From assembly GCA_030834095.1 (NCBI GenBank), contig JAURGA010000005.1:1-64000 (forward strand): a stretch of DNA of 64,000 bases, read 5' to 3'. This document shows, piece by piece, positions 53,056 to 61,892 of this stretch (position 1 is its first letter; each line of letters starts with the position of its first letter). Source of the stretch: Candidatus Nanopelagicales bacterium (GTDB lineage Bacteria > Actinomycetota > Actinomycetes > Nanopelagicales > Nanopelagicaceae). Below the pieces are notes generated by a model. It had not been told where the DNA came from. It saw only the letters and a list, made by a program, of their open reading frames with translations, and searched no databases. The position numbers and the translations under genes are program-made.

Positions 53056-53870
53056 AGTTGTTTTAGAACCTTCGCAAGCAATTCACCCATTCGCCCAGCA
53101 GCTGCTTGCCCAGCTTCCATAACTTCAGTGTGGCTCAATTTTTCTCCGGTGACGCCGGCAGCAGCATTTGTAACAAGTGAAATTCCCAAAACTTCAGCGC
53201 CTAGCGCATGTGCTGCTATCGCTTCAGGGACTGTAGACATTCCAACTAAGTCTGCGCCAACTGTTCGCAACATATTTATCTCTGCTGGTGTCTCATAGGC
53301 TGGCCCGCGCCAATGAACATAAACACCTTCAGCTAGCGATGGATCTTCACTCTTCACAAGTTGGCGAATTCGCTTGCTATACAAGTCAGTTAAATCTACG
53401 AAGTCAGCACCAATCAGTGGGCTCGTTGCGGTCATCGAAATATGGTCCCGAATCAGAACAGGCTGTCCGACTTTGTAATCCCGATTTATTCCACCACAGG
53501 CATTGGTTAACACAACTACTTTGCAACCAGCTTTTACCGCTGTGCGCGCCCCATGAACAACAGGTTCTAGACCTTTACCCTCGTATAAGTGGGTCCGACC
53601 AAGAAAGACGAGTGCTTGGATTTTTCCATTTGCGCCATCGATTTCATAAGAGCGAATCAATCCACCGTGGCCGACAACTGTCGGAGCTGGAAATCCCGGA
53701 ACATCGGTTACTGCAAATTCGTGAGTCGGTTTTCCGAGTGCATCAGTCGCAGGCATCCACCCGGATCCCATTACAAGTGCAACATCGTGCTTTGGTTTTC
53801 CGGTTATCTCAGCAATCTTTGCTGCCGCCAGAACTGCAGTGCCTAATGGATCGGAATATAAATCGCTCAT
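53052..53870 (-). CDS. Purine-nucleoside phosphorylase
   Basis: VMGSGW, GRTHLYEG, VVLTNACGGIN, TVPEAIAAHALG. Confidence 0.94.
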   Translation of the reverse strand: MSDLYSDPLGTAVLAAAKIAEITGKPKHDVALVMGSGWMPATDALGKPTHEFAVTDVPGFPAPTVVGHGGLIRSYEIDGANGKIQALVFLGRTHLYEGKGLEPVVHGARTAVKAGCKVVVLTNACGGINRDYKVGQPVLIRDHISMTATSPLIGADFVDLTDLYSKRIRQLVKSEDPSLAEGVYVHWRGPAYETPAEINMLRTVGADLVGMSTVPEAIAAHALGAEVLGISLVTNAAAGVTGEKLSHTEVMEAGQAAAGRMGELLAKVLKQL

Positions 53871-53879
53871 CAGGCAAAC

Positions 53880-54494
53880 CTACCCGTTTCCGTCGTGATC
53901 TTTAGAGCTCATATTTGCCATGTGGTGCTTTCGACATAAAACTTCGTAGACAACTTCAGCGTCTGGTGAGGTGTCACCTGGAACAAGCTGGTCTCCTTCA
54001 CGAGTCATTCGCCCATTAATGATACGAGCGTTGTGTGTTGCACGATGCCCACACCAACAGAGCGCTTCAACCTGCAATGGATTCACCCGATCTGCTAATT
54101 CAATAAGCCGCATCGAACCTGGGAATAGGGTAGTTCTGAAATCACTAAGGATTCCGAAGGCGAATACATCTACATTCAAAATATCTACGATTCGAGCAAG
54201 TTGATCGATCTGTTCACTTTCATAAAATTGAGCTTCATCAAAAATCAAATAGTCCAAAGCGCCATTCTTCTTCTGATGCTCTTCTACGAAAGCAAAGATA
54301 TCCATCTCGCTACCGACTTCTATAGCTGGGCTTTGAAGCCCCAATCTTGAAGAGATTATTCCGGTGCCGGCGCGATCTCGATTTGTGAAAACCAATCCGT
54401 GACGGCCACGACTTTCATAGTTATGCGCGGTCTGCAGAGCCAATGTGGATTTTCCGCTATCCATCGTGCCGCAGTAATAAATCAGTTGAGCCAT
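53880..54494 (-). CDS. tdk: Thymidine kinase (type II)
   Basis: YYCGTMDSGKSTLALQ, LIFDEAQFYES. Confidence 0.94.
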   Translation of the reverse strand: MAQLIYYCGTMDSGKSTLALQTAHNYESRGRHGLVFTNRDRAGTGIISSRLGLQSPAIEVGSEMDIFAFVEEHQKKNGALDYLIFDEAQFYESEQIDQLARIVDILNVDVFAFGILSDFRTTLFPGSMRLIELADRVNPLQVEALCWCGHRATHNARIINGRMTREGDQLVPGDTSPDAEVVYEVLCRKHHMANMSSKDHDGNG

Positions 54495-54543
54495 AGCGGC
54501 AGTTTGTCATAACCAGAGCTGAAAGATCAGCGCGGCACGAGTT

Positions 54544-55887
54544 TTATTCGCCAGTGTAATACTTTCCGATTTCGGCCAAGGATTTGTCGAGAATTTCTAG
54601 ACCAAGTCGGGCATCTGCTTCTGAGATATTGCAAGGTGGACATAAATGGATCCGATTGAAATTAGTGAATGGCATCATTCCGTTGGCCTTACACGCAGCG
54701 ACTAGTTCGTTCATCGCGGGACTGGATCCACCATAAGGTGCAAGTGGTTCATGTGTTTTGCGATCGCTAACTAGATCAACACCCCAGAAAACACCAGCGC
54801 CTCGAATATCGCCAATTACCTTATGTTTCTTTGCTAATTCTTGTAGACCAGGACCGAAAATTTTCTCACCAATAAATGTTGCGTTCTCAAGCATTTTCTC
54901 TTCTTTCATAACATCAATTGTTGCAACTGCAGTGGCAGCTGCTAGTGGGTGTCCCATATATGTAAGGCCACCAGGAAATACTTGTGCGTCGAAAGTCTTT
55001 GAAATTTCGTTGCCAATCACAACACCCCCGAGAGGGACATAACCTGAAGTCACGCCTTTCGCGAAGGTGATTAGATCAGGAACAACCTTCGATGATTGGA
55101 ATGCAAACCATTTTCCGGTTCGACCAAAACCAGCCATAACTTCATCTGCAATCCACAGGATCTTGTATTTGTCGCAGAGCGCACGAACGCCTTCGAGGTA
55201 TCCAGTTGGTGGAACAAGAACTCCAGCAGTCCCCGGAACACTTTCTAACAAAATAGCAGCAATTGTGTGTGGACCTTCGAAGATAATTGTTTGCTCTAAA
55301 TGTTGCAGAGCACGTTCACATTCTTCCTCTTGGCTAGACGCCCAGAAAGATGAGCGATAAAGATATGGACCCCAGAAATGCACATGCCCAAATGCAAATT
55401 CATTCGGGAATCTGCGGGGATCGCCAGTTGCATTGATCGCAGCTCCGGTATTGCCATGATAGGAACGGTAAGTTGAAAGCACCTTGTGTTTACGAGTATG
55501 AATGCGAGCCATGCGGATGGCATTCTCAATCGCGTCGGCACCACCGTTAGTAAAGAAGACTTTCGCAAAGTTTGATCCAGCAAGTTCAACGATGCGCTCT
55601 GCAGCTTGGTTTCGGATATCGCTGGCATGTTGTGGTGCAAGCGCAGTCAATGTTGCAGCTTGCTCTTGAATTGCAGCGACAACCTTCGGATGTTGGTGCC
55701 CAATATTTGTGAAAACTAATTGGGAAGAGAAATCTAAATACTCTTTGTCATCATGATCCCAAAATCTAGAACCCGAACTCTTTGCGACGGGGATAGGTGA
55801 AATCGCGCCTTGGGCCGACCAAGAGTGGAAAACAAAATTGTGGTCTGCTGCGCTTACTTCAGCGTTGCTCTTTGAACCTGTGCTCAC
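54544..55887 (-). CDS. Class III aminotransferase (omega-amino acid type)
   Basis: FFTNGGADAIENAIRMAR, WIADEVMAGFGRTGKWFAF, TFAKGVTSGYVPLGGV. Confidence 0.92.
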   Translation of the reverse strand: MSTGSKSNAEVSAADHNFVFHSWSAQGAISPIPVAKSSGSRFWDHDDKEYLDFSSQLVFTNIGHQHPKVVAAIQEQAATLTALAPQHASDIRNQAAERIVELAGSNFAKVFFTNGGADAIENAIRMARIHTRKHKVLSTYRSYHGNTGAAINATGDPRRFPNEFAFGHVHFWGPYLYRSSFWASSQEEECERALQHLEQTIIFEGPHTIAAILLESVPGTAGVLVPPTGYLEGVRALCDKYKILWIADEVMAGFGRTGKWFAFQSSKVVPDLITFAKGVTSGYVPLGGVVIGNEISKTFDAQVFPGGLTYMGHPLAAATAVATIDVMKEEKMLENATFIGEKIFGPGLQELAKKHKVIGDIRGAGVFWGVDLVSDRKTHEPLAPYGGSSPAMNELVAACKANGMMPFTNFNRIHLCPPCNISEADARLGLEILDKSLAEIGKYYTGE

Positions 55888-55972
55888 CGATTGCCCCTAG
55901 CATTTGGACGACTTGGACATAACAGCCGTCATTGATTGGCGCCATCATATTCCTCTGCCGTAGATTAACGCT

Positions 55973-57466
55973 ATGACTCAGACGAAAATCATCACACATT
56001 GGATAAACGGCGCACTAGATACCGGAAAAACTGAACGCACCAGCGAGGTTTTTAATCCGGCGACTGGCCAAGTTTCAGCGAATGTAGCGCTTGCAAATGT
56101 TGCGACGGTTGATAAGGCAGTAACGGCTGCCAGCGATGCATTTGTCTCTTGGCGTCACAGTTCATTAACTAAGCGCACCCAAGTTTTATTTGCTTTCCGT
56201 GAATTAGTTCTGCAGAACAAAGAGAAGATTGCGGCACTGATTACTGCCGAACACGGAAAAGTTTTAAGTGATGCAGCAGGCGAAGTTACTCGTGGACTTG
56301 AAGTTGTTGAATTTGCCTGTGGTATCCCGCATCTACTGAAGGGCGGCTTCTCCGAGGAAGTTTCGACCGGAGTCGATGTTTATTCAATCCGCCAACCTCT
56401 TGGGCCAGTCGCAATTATTTCACCATTCAACTTCCCAGCGATGGTTCCGATGTGGTTCTTCCCAATTGCAATCGCTTGCGGAAATACAGTTGTTCTAAAG
56501 CCTTCAGAGAAAGATCCAAGTGCTGCAATGCTCTTAGCCGAACTTTGGAAGGAAGCTGGACTTCCTGACGGTGTCTTCAACGTTGTTCATGGCGACAAAG
56601 AATCTGTCGATGCACTTCTAACGCACCCAGGAATCAAGTCAGTTTCATTCGTAGGTTCAACACCAATCGCGAAATATGTTTACGAGACCGGAACCAAGCA
56701 TGGCAAGCGCGTTCAAGCACTCGGTGGCGCAAAGAACCACATGGTCGTTCTTCCGGATTCTGATCTAGAACTTGCAGCAGATGCTGCAATTAATGCTGGC
56801 TTTGGTTCAGCAGGAGAGCGCTGCATGGCAATTTCAGCAATCGTTGCCGTGGAACCAATCGCAAATGCCTTGGTAGCAAAAATAAAGTCACGAATGGCCG
56901 ATATCAAAACTGGTGATGGAACTAAGGGTTCAGATATGGGACCACTTGTTACCAAAGTTCACCGCGACAAAGTTGCTTCATATATTGAAGCTGGTGAAAG
57001 AGCTGGTGCAACTCTTGTCGAAGATGGTCGCAAAGTTAAAGTGGATGGTGACGGTTTCTTCCTCGGACCAACACTTTTCGACAACGTAACACCTGACATG
57101 AGCATTTATAAAGAAGAAATTTTTGGACCAGTTCTAAGCATTCTGCGCGCAAATACTTATGATGAAGCGCTTTCACTTGTAAATAGCCATCCTTATGGAA
57201 ACGGAACAGCAATCTTCACTAACGACGGCGGTGCTGCACGTAGATTCCAGAATGAAGTAGAAGTAGGAATGGTTGGAATCAACGTTCCAATCCCAGTCCC
57301 AATGGCTTACTTCTCATTCGGTGGTTGGAAGAATTCACTATTCGGAGACACTCACGCACACGGCACAGAAGGAGTTCACTTCTTCACACGTGGCAAAGTT
57401 GTTACAAGCCGCTGGTTAGATCCAAGCCACGGCGGAATTAACTTAGGTTTCCCACAAAATAGCTAG
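55973..57466 (+). CDS. mmsA: CoA-acylating methylmalonate-semialdehyde dehydrogenase
   Basis: SPFNFPAMVPMWFFPIAIACGNTVVLKPSEKDPSAA, GGAKNHMVVLPD, GERCMAIS. Confidence 0.95.
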   Translation: MTQTKIITHWINGALDTGKTERTSEVFNPATGQVSANVALANVATVDKAVTAASDAFVSWRHSSLTKRTQVLFAFRELVLQNKEKIAALITAEHGKVLSDAAGEVTRGLEVVEFACGIPHLLKGGFSEEVSTGVDVYSIRQPLGPVAIISPFNFPAMVPMWFFPIAIACGNTVVLKPSEKDPSAAMLLAELWKEAGLPDGVFNVVHGDKESVDALLTHPGIKSVSFVGSTPIAKYVYETGTKHGKRVQALGGAKNHMVVLPDSDLELAADAAINAGFGSAGERCMAISAIVAVEPIANALVAKIKSRMADIKTGDGTKGSDMGPLVTKVHRDKVASYIEAGERAGATLVEDGRKVKVDGDGFFLGPTLFDNVTPDMSIYKEEIFGPVLSILRANTYDEALSLVNSHPYGNGTAIFTNDGGAARRFQNEVEVGMVGINVPIPVPMAYFSFGGWKNSLFGDTHAHGTEGVHFFTRGKVVTSRWLDPSHGGINLGFPQNS

Positions 57467-58072
57467 TTAGTTGAAATTGTAAAACGCCAAGAACGCCGCG
57501 ATTGAAAGCATGATTGCGGCGATTAGTGAATCAAGTACTTTCCAGAAAATAGGCCGTGACATAAACCGCGAGGCTGACTTAGCCCCAAAACCGATAGATG
57601 TGAACCAGAGAAAACTTGCAATTATTGCGCCTGTAACAAAGAACCACTTATCAGAACCGAATTGATTCGAGATACTGCCAAGCAAAATTACGGTGTCGAG
57701 GTACACATGCGGGTTTAAAAAGGTCAAGGCCAAAACTGTTAGAACTACGCTCTTCTTGTTGGCAGAAGCTTCTCCCGCAGAGTTCAAGAATTCTTGTTTA
57801 AATGCAGATCTTGCTGACTTGAATGCGAACCACAACAGGTAGGCAACTCCGAACCAGCGAACGAATTCCAGAAGATCTTTATTCGACTTAATCAAAGCGC
57901 CGAGTCCGCTGGCTCCAAGAGCAATCAACAAAGCGTCGGAACATGCACAGATCAAAACTGTTAATAAAACATATTTCTTAGTCAGACCCTGTCGAATTAC
58001 AAAAGCATTTTGGGCACCAATAGCAATAATCAGTGAAAGTCCGGCTAGAAATCCCGGAATGATTGCGAGCAT
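57467..58072 (-). CDS. LysE/ArgO family amino-acid exporter
   Basis: IAIGAQNAFVIRQGL, ALTFLNPHVYLDTVILLG. Confidence 0.93.
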   Translation of the reverse strand: MLAIIPGFLAGLSLIIAIGAQNAFVIRQGLTKKYVLLTVLICACSDALLIALGASGLGALIKSNKDLLEFVRWFGVAYLLWFAFKSARSAFKQEFLNSAGEASANKKSVVLTVLALTFLNPHVYLDTVILLGSISNQFGSDKWFFVTGAIIASFLWFTSIGFGAKSASRFMSRPIFWKVLDSLIAAIMLSIAAFLAFYNFN

Positions 58073-58120
58073 CGAATAAGGATACTTGGGAAATCGCAGA
58101 GAGGCTTCTATTATTGCGAC

Positions 58121-58573
58121 ATGCCAATAGTCCGAGCATTAAGAGCTGAAGACAAGAGTCAATGGCTTCTATTGTGGGATGGCTACCTAGAGTTCTATAA
58201 AACCGAGTTAAGTGACGAACAAACTCAGCTCACTTGGGCAAGATTGCTCGATGAGAAATTCAATCTTCATTGCTTAGTTGTTGAAGTCGATGGTGTAGTT
58301 AGAGGATTAACGCATTACTCTTTTCAAACTTCGACTTGGGCTCCAAAGAACTATTGCTATCTTGAGGACCTCTTCACCGATCCTGCCGAGCGCGGCAAAG
58401 GTTTGGGCAGACTGTTAATTGACTCAGTTAAGGAAGTAGCTATGGGCGAAGGATCATCGCGCCTTTACTGGAATACCGACGAAACAAATACAACAGCTCG
58501 AAAGCTTTACGACTCTTATTCGTTGGATTCGGGGAAAATTCAATACCGAATCCCTCTAGATCCAAATGATTAA
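58121..58573 (+). CDS. GNAT family N-acetyltransferase
   Basis: YLEDLFTDPAERGKGLGRLLI, TDETNTTARKLYDSY. Confidence 0.9.
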   Translation: MPIVRALRAEDKSQWLLLWDGYLEFYKTELSDEQTQLTWARLLDEKFNLHCLVVEVDGVVRGLTHYSFQTSTWAPKNYCYLEDLFTDPAERGKGLGRLLIDSVKEVAMGEGSSRLYWNTDETNTTARKLYDSYSLDSGKIQYRIPLDPND

Positions 58574-58589
58574 ATCTAAATAATTATCT

Positions 58590-59177
58590 TTATTCGAGTA
58601 GAGCGCGCAGACCGGTAATCGCAAATTTTTGTGCATATTTAATCTCTTGAACTGCGTCGTTGCCCGATTCAATTCGAACAGATGCAACATCGATTGTAGC
58701 TTGAACATAGGCGAGTCCCAATTTCACATCAGGCAAACCAATTTCACTTAGTGGCCTGATGATTGTTCCCATTAAATCTCGGTGGCCTTGCGCAATATCT
58801 GACTTGCGATAATTCGGGGTAGTGACGGTGTTCAAACTTTTAACAAGTAAGTGTCGGCCATCAACTACGTATTGAAGCGCTTCTTCGATCCAAAGCTTGA
58901 TGTACTCGAAAGGATCTTCAACGTTGTCCACTGCTTTCAGTAAACGCTTGTTGTAATAAGCCATCTCTTCCATGACTAAATCCGCAATCAAATCAGCTGA
59001 CGATGCGAAGTATTCGTAAATCGAAGAGCGTGCTAATCCTGCTCGCTTTGCTACGGCAGAAACAGTTACCGAATCAACTCCATCTTCCATCGCAAGACTA
59101 AGTGCGGCATCCATCAATTGGCGCTGGCGCATCTGACGTTGCTCACGAATGGTGGCTTCTTGAATCCTTGGAGACAT
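58590..59177 (-). CDS. TetR/AcrR family transcriptional regulator
   Basis: N-terminal HTH: VSAVAKRAGLARSSIYEYFASSADLIADLV. Confidence 0.9.
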   Translation of the reverse strand: MSPRIQEATIREQRQMRQRQLMDAALSLAMEDGVDSVTVSAVAKRAGLARSSIYEYFASSADLIADLVMEEMAYYNKRLLKAVDNVEDPFEYIKLWIEEALQYVVDGRHLLVKSLNTVTTPNYRKSDIAQGHRDLMGTIIRPLSEIGLPDVKLGLAYVQATIDVASVRIESGNDAVQEIKYAQKFAITGLRALLE

Positions 59178-59186
59178 GGTCGAACT

Positions 59187-59954
59187 CTACTTCAGTAGTA
59201 GCCCTGGGTTCACTCCGAGTCCCATTGAGGCATCAAGAACTGCCCCATGCAATAACTTTCCTGCATCAGTTGTAAGGAAATATCCCAGTTCAGCAATTTC
59301 TCGAGGATCTATCAAACGGAATTTAGGAAGCGAAGCAATGACTTTCTTCTGCTCTTCATCGTTTAAATGATTAAGTGTGCTTGCCTGGAACATTGGCGTA
59401 TTGGTTGCACCAGGACAAATAGTGAAGACATCAACCCCGGTCTGCGCAAGATCTGCTCCCAAAGTTCTTCCCAAAAATGCAATCGCAGCTTTGCTCATGC
59501 CGTCTGCATAGTTAAATCCTGGAAATTGGGTAACTCCGCCGCCGACGGATGAGAGCAAAATAATCTTTCCGCTTCCTCGTTCAAGCATTTTTGGTAGCAA
59601 CAGATTGTTGAGCCAAAGAGTCCCAATCGCATTCACTTTAATCAGCGCTTCGGCCTGACCTTGTGGAGTATTGGATACCTTCTCGACTGTCTTTGAACCG
59701 AGCCCAGCATTGTGAATCAAAACATCAGGAGTTGAAGGAAGCGCAGATGTAAGAGATTCAATAGATGCATAGTCGGCAAGATCTAGGTTGAATCCAGTAA
59801 CAGATCCCTTTGGATATGCCCCTGTTACTTCAGCTGGTTTTTCGCCCTCAGAGAAATAGGTAAACCAAACCTCGAAACCATTCTTGGCGAATACATCCAC
59901 AAATTCGCGACCGATGCCGCTGGTCCCGCCAGTAATCAAAACTTTCTTGCTCAT
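59187..59954 (-). CDS. SDR family oxidoreductase
   Basis: ITGGTSGIGREF, HNAGLGS, YADGMSKAA. Confidence 0.9.
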   Translation of the reverse strand: MSKKVLITGGTSGIGREFVDVFAKNGFEVWFTYFSEGEKPAEVTGAYPKGSVTGFNLDLADYASIESLTSALPSTPDVLIHNAGLGSKTVEKVSNTPQGQAEALIKVNAIGTLWLNNLLLPKMLERGSGKIILLSSVGGGVTQFPGFNYADGMSKAAIAFLGRTLGADLAQTGVDVFTICPGATNTPMFQASTLNHLNDEEQKKVIASLPKFRLIDPREIAELGYFLTTDAGKLLHGAVLDASMGLGVNPGLLLK

Positions 59955-59999
59955 ACTGTCCCAACTCTCATTTCAAAGAAGCATAACGTTTAAGTCCAG

Positions 60000-60755
60000 T
60001 TACTTCCGCTTTTTGGCCTTGAACAAAACTTCATCAGCACCGATGCGGTGAGCCTTGAAAGAATTCACAGGTGAATCACTCGGATATCCGATAGCCATTC
60101 CGCAGAGGAGTCGGTAATCCTTTGGAATCTCAAACTCTTTTCTTACAACGTCATCCCAGATATTGACTGCACCCTGTGCGCATGTGCCAAGCCCGTGACC
60201 ATGTGCAGACAGCATCAAGTTCTCCATCATTAAACCTGCGTCTGATGCCGCGTAGACATTAAGACTTTTGTGGATATAAATAAACATTTCGACCGGTGCA
60301 CCAAAGAACGAATAGTTCTTGCCCCATTGCTTGTCTCTGGCATCACGATCACCGTGTTTTACGCCAAACAGTTCATAGAGTTCTTTACCAACTCTCTGGG
60401 CTCTTGGTCGAAGTTCTGGCACATACGGCTTAACAATCATTCGGTTGCTAGTTGGCAATCCATATCGTGAATAAACAAGGCGCAATTTATTCTTTAAGCC
60501 CTTGCGCATAAGTCTTGAAAGCACGGTCCAACGAGAAAGAAATTCGCCACTGATCCGATCTCTTACATCACCGGTAGCCACTGCAATTTTGAATGGTCTT
60601 GTGTTTGACCAGCTTGGCGCGGTCAGAGCATCAGTCAGAATCTGATCGATTATGTCCTGTGGAACCGGAGTAGGAAGAAAATCGCGAGTCGATCTGCGAG
60701 AAGCTAAAAAATTAGAGACCCATGCTGCATCGCGGTTGTTTGATTCCAAACTCAT
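60000..60755 (-). CDS. Nitroreductase family protein
   Basis: RRSTRDFLPTPVPQDIIDQIL, APSWSNTRPFKIAV, GLGTCAQGAVN. Confidence 0.9.
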   Translation of the reverse strand: MSLESNNRDAAWVSNFLASRRSTRDFLPTPVPQDIIDQILTDALTAPSWSNTRPFKIAVATGDVRDRISGEFLSRWTVLSRLMRKGLKNKLRLVYSRYGLPTSNRMIVKPYVPELRPRAQRVGKELYELFGVKHGDRDARDKQWGKNYSFFGAPVEMFIYIHKSLNVYAASDAGLMMENLMLSAHGHGLGTCAQGAVNIWDDVVRKEFEIPKDYRLLCGMAIGYPSDSPVNSFKAHRIGADEVLFKAKKRK

Positions 60756-60781
60756 TTGGAAATCTTACAACAGAGCTATTT

Positions 60782-60813
60782 TGGTGGACCGTACTGGGAT
60801 CGAACCAGTGACC
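60782..60813 (-). other. Truncated tRNA 3' end (T-arm, acceptor strand, CCA)
   Basis: Reverse complement GGTCACTGGTTCGATCCCAGTACGGTCCACCA; no matching 5' half. Confidence 0.75.
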
Positions 60814-60928
60814 ATATAGATCATGTTCCACAACTAGTAGAAATTCCTACTTGGTTCACATTTAACACCATGACGCAGACAAATACCTCTTGGATCCCAA
60901 ATATTCCGAGATTGGAGGCAGGTTTGGG

Positions 60929-61072
60929 CTATTTCTTCCGTCTGCCATCTACTTTGGGCCTATTTTCAAAACTTCTTAAATCCTCTACCAATTCCTGAAT
61001 GGAAGTTACATGTTTGTAGGACTTGGATTTCCAAGCCTCAGTCATGCCGTCAAAGCGTCCAACAACGCTCAC
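60929..61072 (-). pseudogene. Short residual ORF (47 aa), possible 3' remnant of a disrupted gene
   Basis: MSVVGRFDGMTEAWKSKSYKHVTSIQELVEDLRSFENRPKVDGRRKK; protein-like text in an adjacent frame just upstream. Confidence 0.3.
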
Positions 61073-61178
61073 GGGAGATAGTTCTTATGGCCACCGTGGC
61101 AGAGCGCATGCAATCGGCTACATACAAGCCTTGATCGAGGTTGTTACCAACAATTAATCACCTCAGTAGACTGAACTA

Positions 61179-61628
61179 ATGAGTGAGTTTCGCTTTATCG
61201 TTGTTAAAGCCGGGTTCCTCTTGCTTTTTCTTGGTTTAACGCTCGTTCAATTTCTTTCTTTTCCTGGTCAGTTTGAACACATGCGCAGGACTCAGGGTAT
61301 CTCTCTGCTTATTGAAGTTGCCCTAACAATCGTGGTTGGACTTTGGATACTCTGCGGACAGGTAGCTCTATATTTTTTGTGGCAAATTGTGGAAAGCATG
61401 CGGCGACAGCAGTTTTATTTAGTTCAGAATCTCAATTGGATTGCACGGCTATTGATGTGTTTCAAAGTCGCATCGGTGATACCAGCTGTTCTTTTTCTGA
61501 TGCTAGTTCCTGAAGCAGATGATCCTGGATTCTTTGTCATGCTGACGATTGTTGCTTTGTTCCTTTTTTCACTAACCGCTACAACTTCACTCTTAAAGGA
61601 TCAGATCGCCTCCAAGATTTCGAAGTGA
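61179..61628 (+). CDS. DUF2975-like small membrane protein
   Basis: 149 aa, four TM-like segments. Confidence 0.6.
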   Translation: MSEFRFIVVKAGFLLLFLGLTLVQFLSFPGQFEHMRRTQGISLLIEVALTIVVGLWILCGQVALYFLWQIVESMRRQQFYLVQNLNWIARLLMCFKVASVIPAVLFLMLVPEADDPGFFVMLTIVALFLFSLTATTSLLKDQIASKISK

Positions 61629-61642
61629 TTTTCGCGTTCAGA

Positions 61643-61674
61643 TGGTGGACGATACTGGGATCGAACCAGTGACC
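61643..61674 (-). other. Truncated tRNA 3' end, tRNA-Val-like
   Basis: Reverse complement GACATTGTGGGGGTCACTGGTTCGATCCCAGTATCGTCCACCA; T-arm and acceptor present, no paired anticodon/D/5' acceptor. Confidence 0.75.
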
Positions 61675-61892
61675 CCCACAATGTCAATCCGTTCGAATAC
61701 TTCCGCAAGCGTCCCATGGGGATTGTTCTTTCCAAATATTAATGGAAATGGAGCGTGAGAATCTCTACATATATGAATTATCTCCAGATTAGCCACACAC
61801 CTTTGCTTTACCTGCCCCTCTGTCACCTTTAGACTCGACCATACAGTTTTATTCAGTTTTGTAGCCCAGGGCTAGTTAGGCAGGTCAGCTAA

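Noticed and set aside
60756-60998. 80-aa plus-strand ORF containing FGGPYWDRTSDHIDHV
   Set aside because: Spurious translation across the antisense of a tRNA T-arm fragment.
61638-61826. 62-aa minus-strand ORF ending GVTGSIPVSSTI
   Set aside because: The GSIPVSS text is the classic artefact of translating a tRNA 3' end; not a protein gene.
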